Of a DNA stretch of 5,480 nucleotides, positions 5,046-5,480 are shown piece by piece. Made by a program: the position numbers and the translations under genes. The DNA is from Treponema sp. GTDB taxonomy: Bacteria > Spirochaetota > Spirochaetia > Treponematales > Breznakiellaceae. Within the stretch, counting starts at the first letter, position 1, and each line of letters begins with the position of its first letter. The notes under the pieces were generated by a model. That model was not told the origin of the DNA. It saw only the letters and a list, made by a program, of their open reading frames with translations, and made no database searches. The DNA lies in assembly GCA_031258265.1 (NCBI GenBank), contig JAIRNB010000216.1:1-5480 (forward strand). Reading direction: 5' to 3'.

Positions 5046-5480
5046 CGTTGGAATTGCCTATCTTCTCTGGTTCCTTTCCGGTTGTGGGGTTTTGGGTTTC
5101 CATCGTTTTTACCTGAGGAAGTTCCGTACGGGACTTCTGTGGATGTTTAGCGGCGGTTTGCTTATGGTGGGGGCAATATACGATTTTTTTACCCTCTCCG
5201 ATCAGGTACAAATAGCAAATATGCGCCTTATGTTGAATGATCCGCAGTTCAAAGGGGGCCGGCTGAAACCCCGGGGGGCTGAAAATTGGCGCTACGGACA
5301 ACCTGGAGATCCGCGCCGTTCACAGAAGAAGAATCTGGAACAGAGCATCCTTGGGCTGGCAAAGGAGAACAAAGGTATCCTTACCGTAAGCGAGGTATCC
5401 CTGGCGACAGATGTGGAGCTGGAAGAGGTCAAAAAGGCCCTGGATACCCTGGTAAGCAAGGGATTTGCCGAATTGCGGGT
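5038..5480 (+). CDS. TM2-domain membrane protein with winged-helix-like C-terminus (partial)
   Basis: The 3' end is missing; 147 complete codons are visible. Residues 5-20 (GIAYLLWFLSGCGVLG) and about 32-49 (GLLWMFSGGLLMVGAIYD) form two membrane helices. Between them lies FHRFYLRK (21-28), matching the TM2 hallmark G-x-HRFYLGK with Arg in place of the usual Gly. IYDFFTLSDQV (47-57) matches the family's exit motif. A charged linker (about 60-97) leads to a soluble segment (98-147, ending in KKALDTLVSKGFAELR) that resembles a winged helix-turn-helix: two helices, a turn, a recognition-like helix and the start of a wing. Family knowledge: the function of TM2 proteins is largely unknown. ATG 5038 fits the usual MYSV-type start of related proteins but lacks its own Shine-Dalgarno; see the 8-codon ORF at 5019. 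Confidence 0.85.
   Translation, partial: MYSVGIAYLLWFLSGCGVLGFHRFYLRKFRTGLLWMFSGGLLMVGAIYDFFTLSDQVQIANMRLMLNDPQFKGGRLKPRGAENWRYGQPGDPRRSQKKNLEQSILGLAKENKGILTVSEVSLATDVELEEVKKALDTLVSKGFAELR

Noticed and set aside
4981..5301. 106-codon minus-strand frame across the TM2 start
   Set aside because: The opposite strand encodes the TM2 hallmark HRFYL and two membrane helices; the minus frame has no recognisable features.

Overview
The window looks like ordinary chromosome from a GC-rich spirochaete, most likely a Treponema relative. This is inferred from the combination of a FapA/DUF342 protein, a TM2-domain protein with a C-terminal winged-helix-like tail, and housekeeping mnmG and hinT. No 16S rRNA or other decisive marker is present, so the taxonomic call is moderate. 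I see no rRNA, tRNA, CRISPR array, transposase, integrase or phage gene.

Layout. Bases 2-196 are the 3' end of a VOC/glyoxalase-fold protein (+). Bases 283-627 encode a HinT-type HIT-domain hydrolase (+). It converges, with a 13-base gap, on mnmG (641-2512, -), the FAD protein of tRNA wobble-uridine modification. Next comes a 530-base gene-free stretch (2513-3042) between the divergently transcribed mnmG and a FapA-family gene (3043-4443, +). A GNAT acetyltransferase gene (4437-4895, +) overlaps the FapA-family stop codon by 7 bases, so the two form a likely two-gene operon. After a 142-base gap, a TM2-domain gene (5038 onward, +) runs off the window.

The most interesting part is 2513-3042. 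Its mnmG-proximal half is packed with short perfect hairpins and looks like a dispersed palindromic repeat rather than a gene. It is followed by an isolated 11-bp perfect hairpin and a 68-base element bounded by perfect 10-bp inverted repeats. Closest to the FapA-family gene lies a near-consensus sigma-28 (FliA) promoter, TAAG-N15-GCCGATAC. That promoter would place the gene, and the overlapping acetyltransferase gene, in the flagellar/motility regulon, consistent with the family's link to flagellar assembly.

A second regulatory oddity lies before the TM2 gene. The only strong Shine-Dalgarno sequence drives an 8-codon ORF whose stop overlaps the TM2 start out of frame. This means translational coupling, a leader peptide, or a one-base indel in a GGGG run.

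I do not see convincing evidence of an undescribed multi-gene system. The novel content is regulatory and structural.
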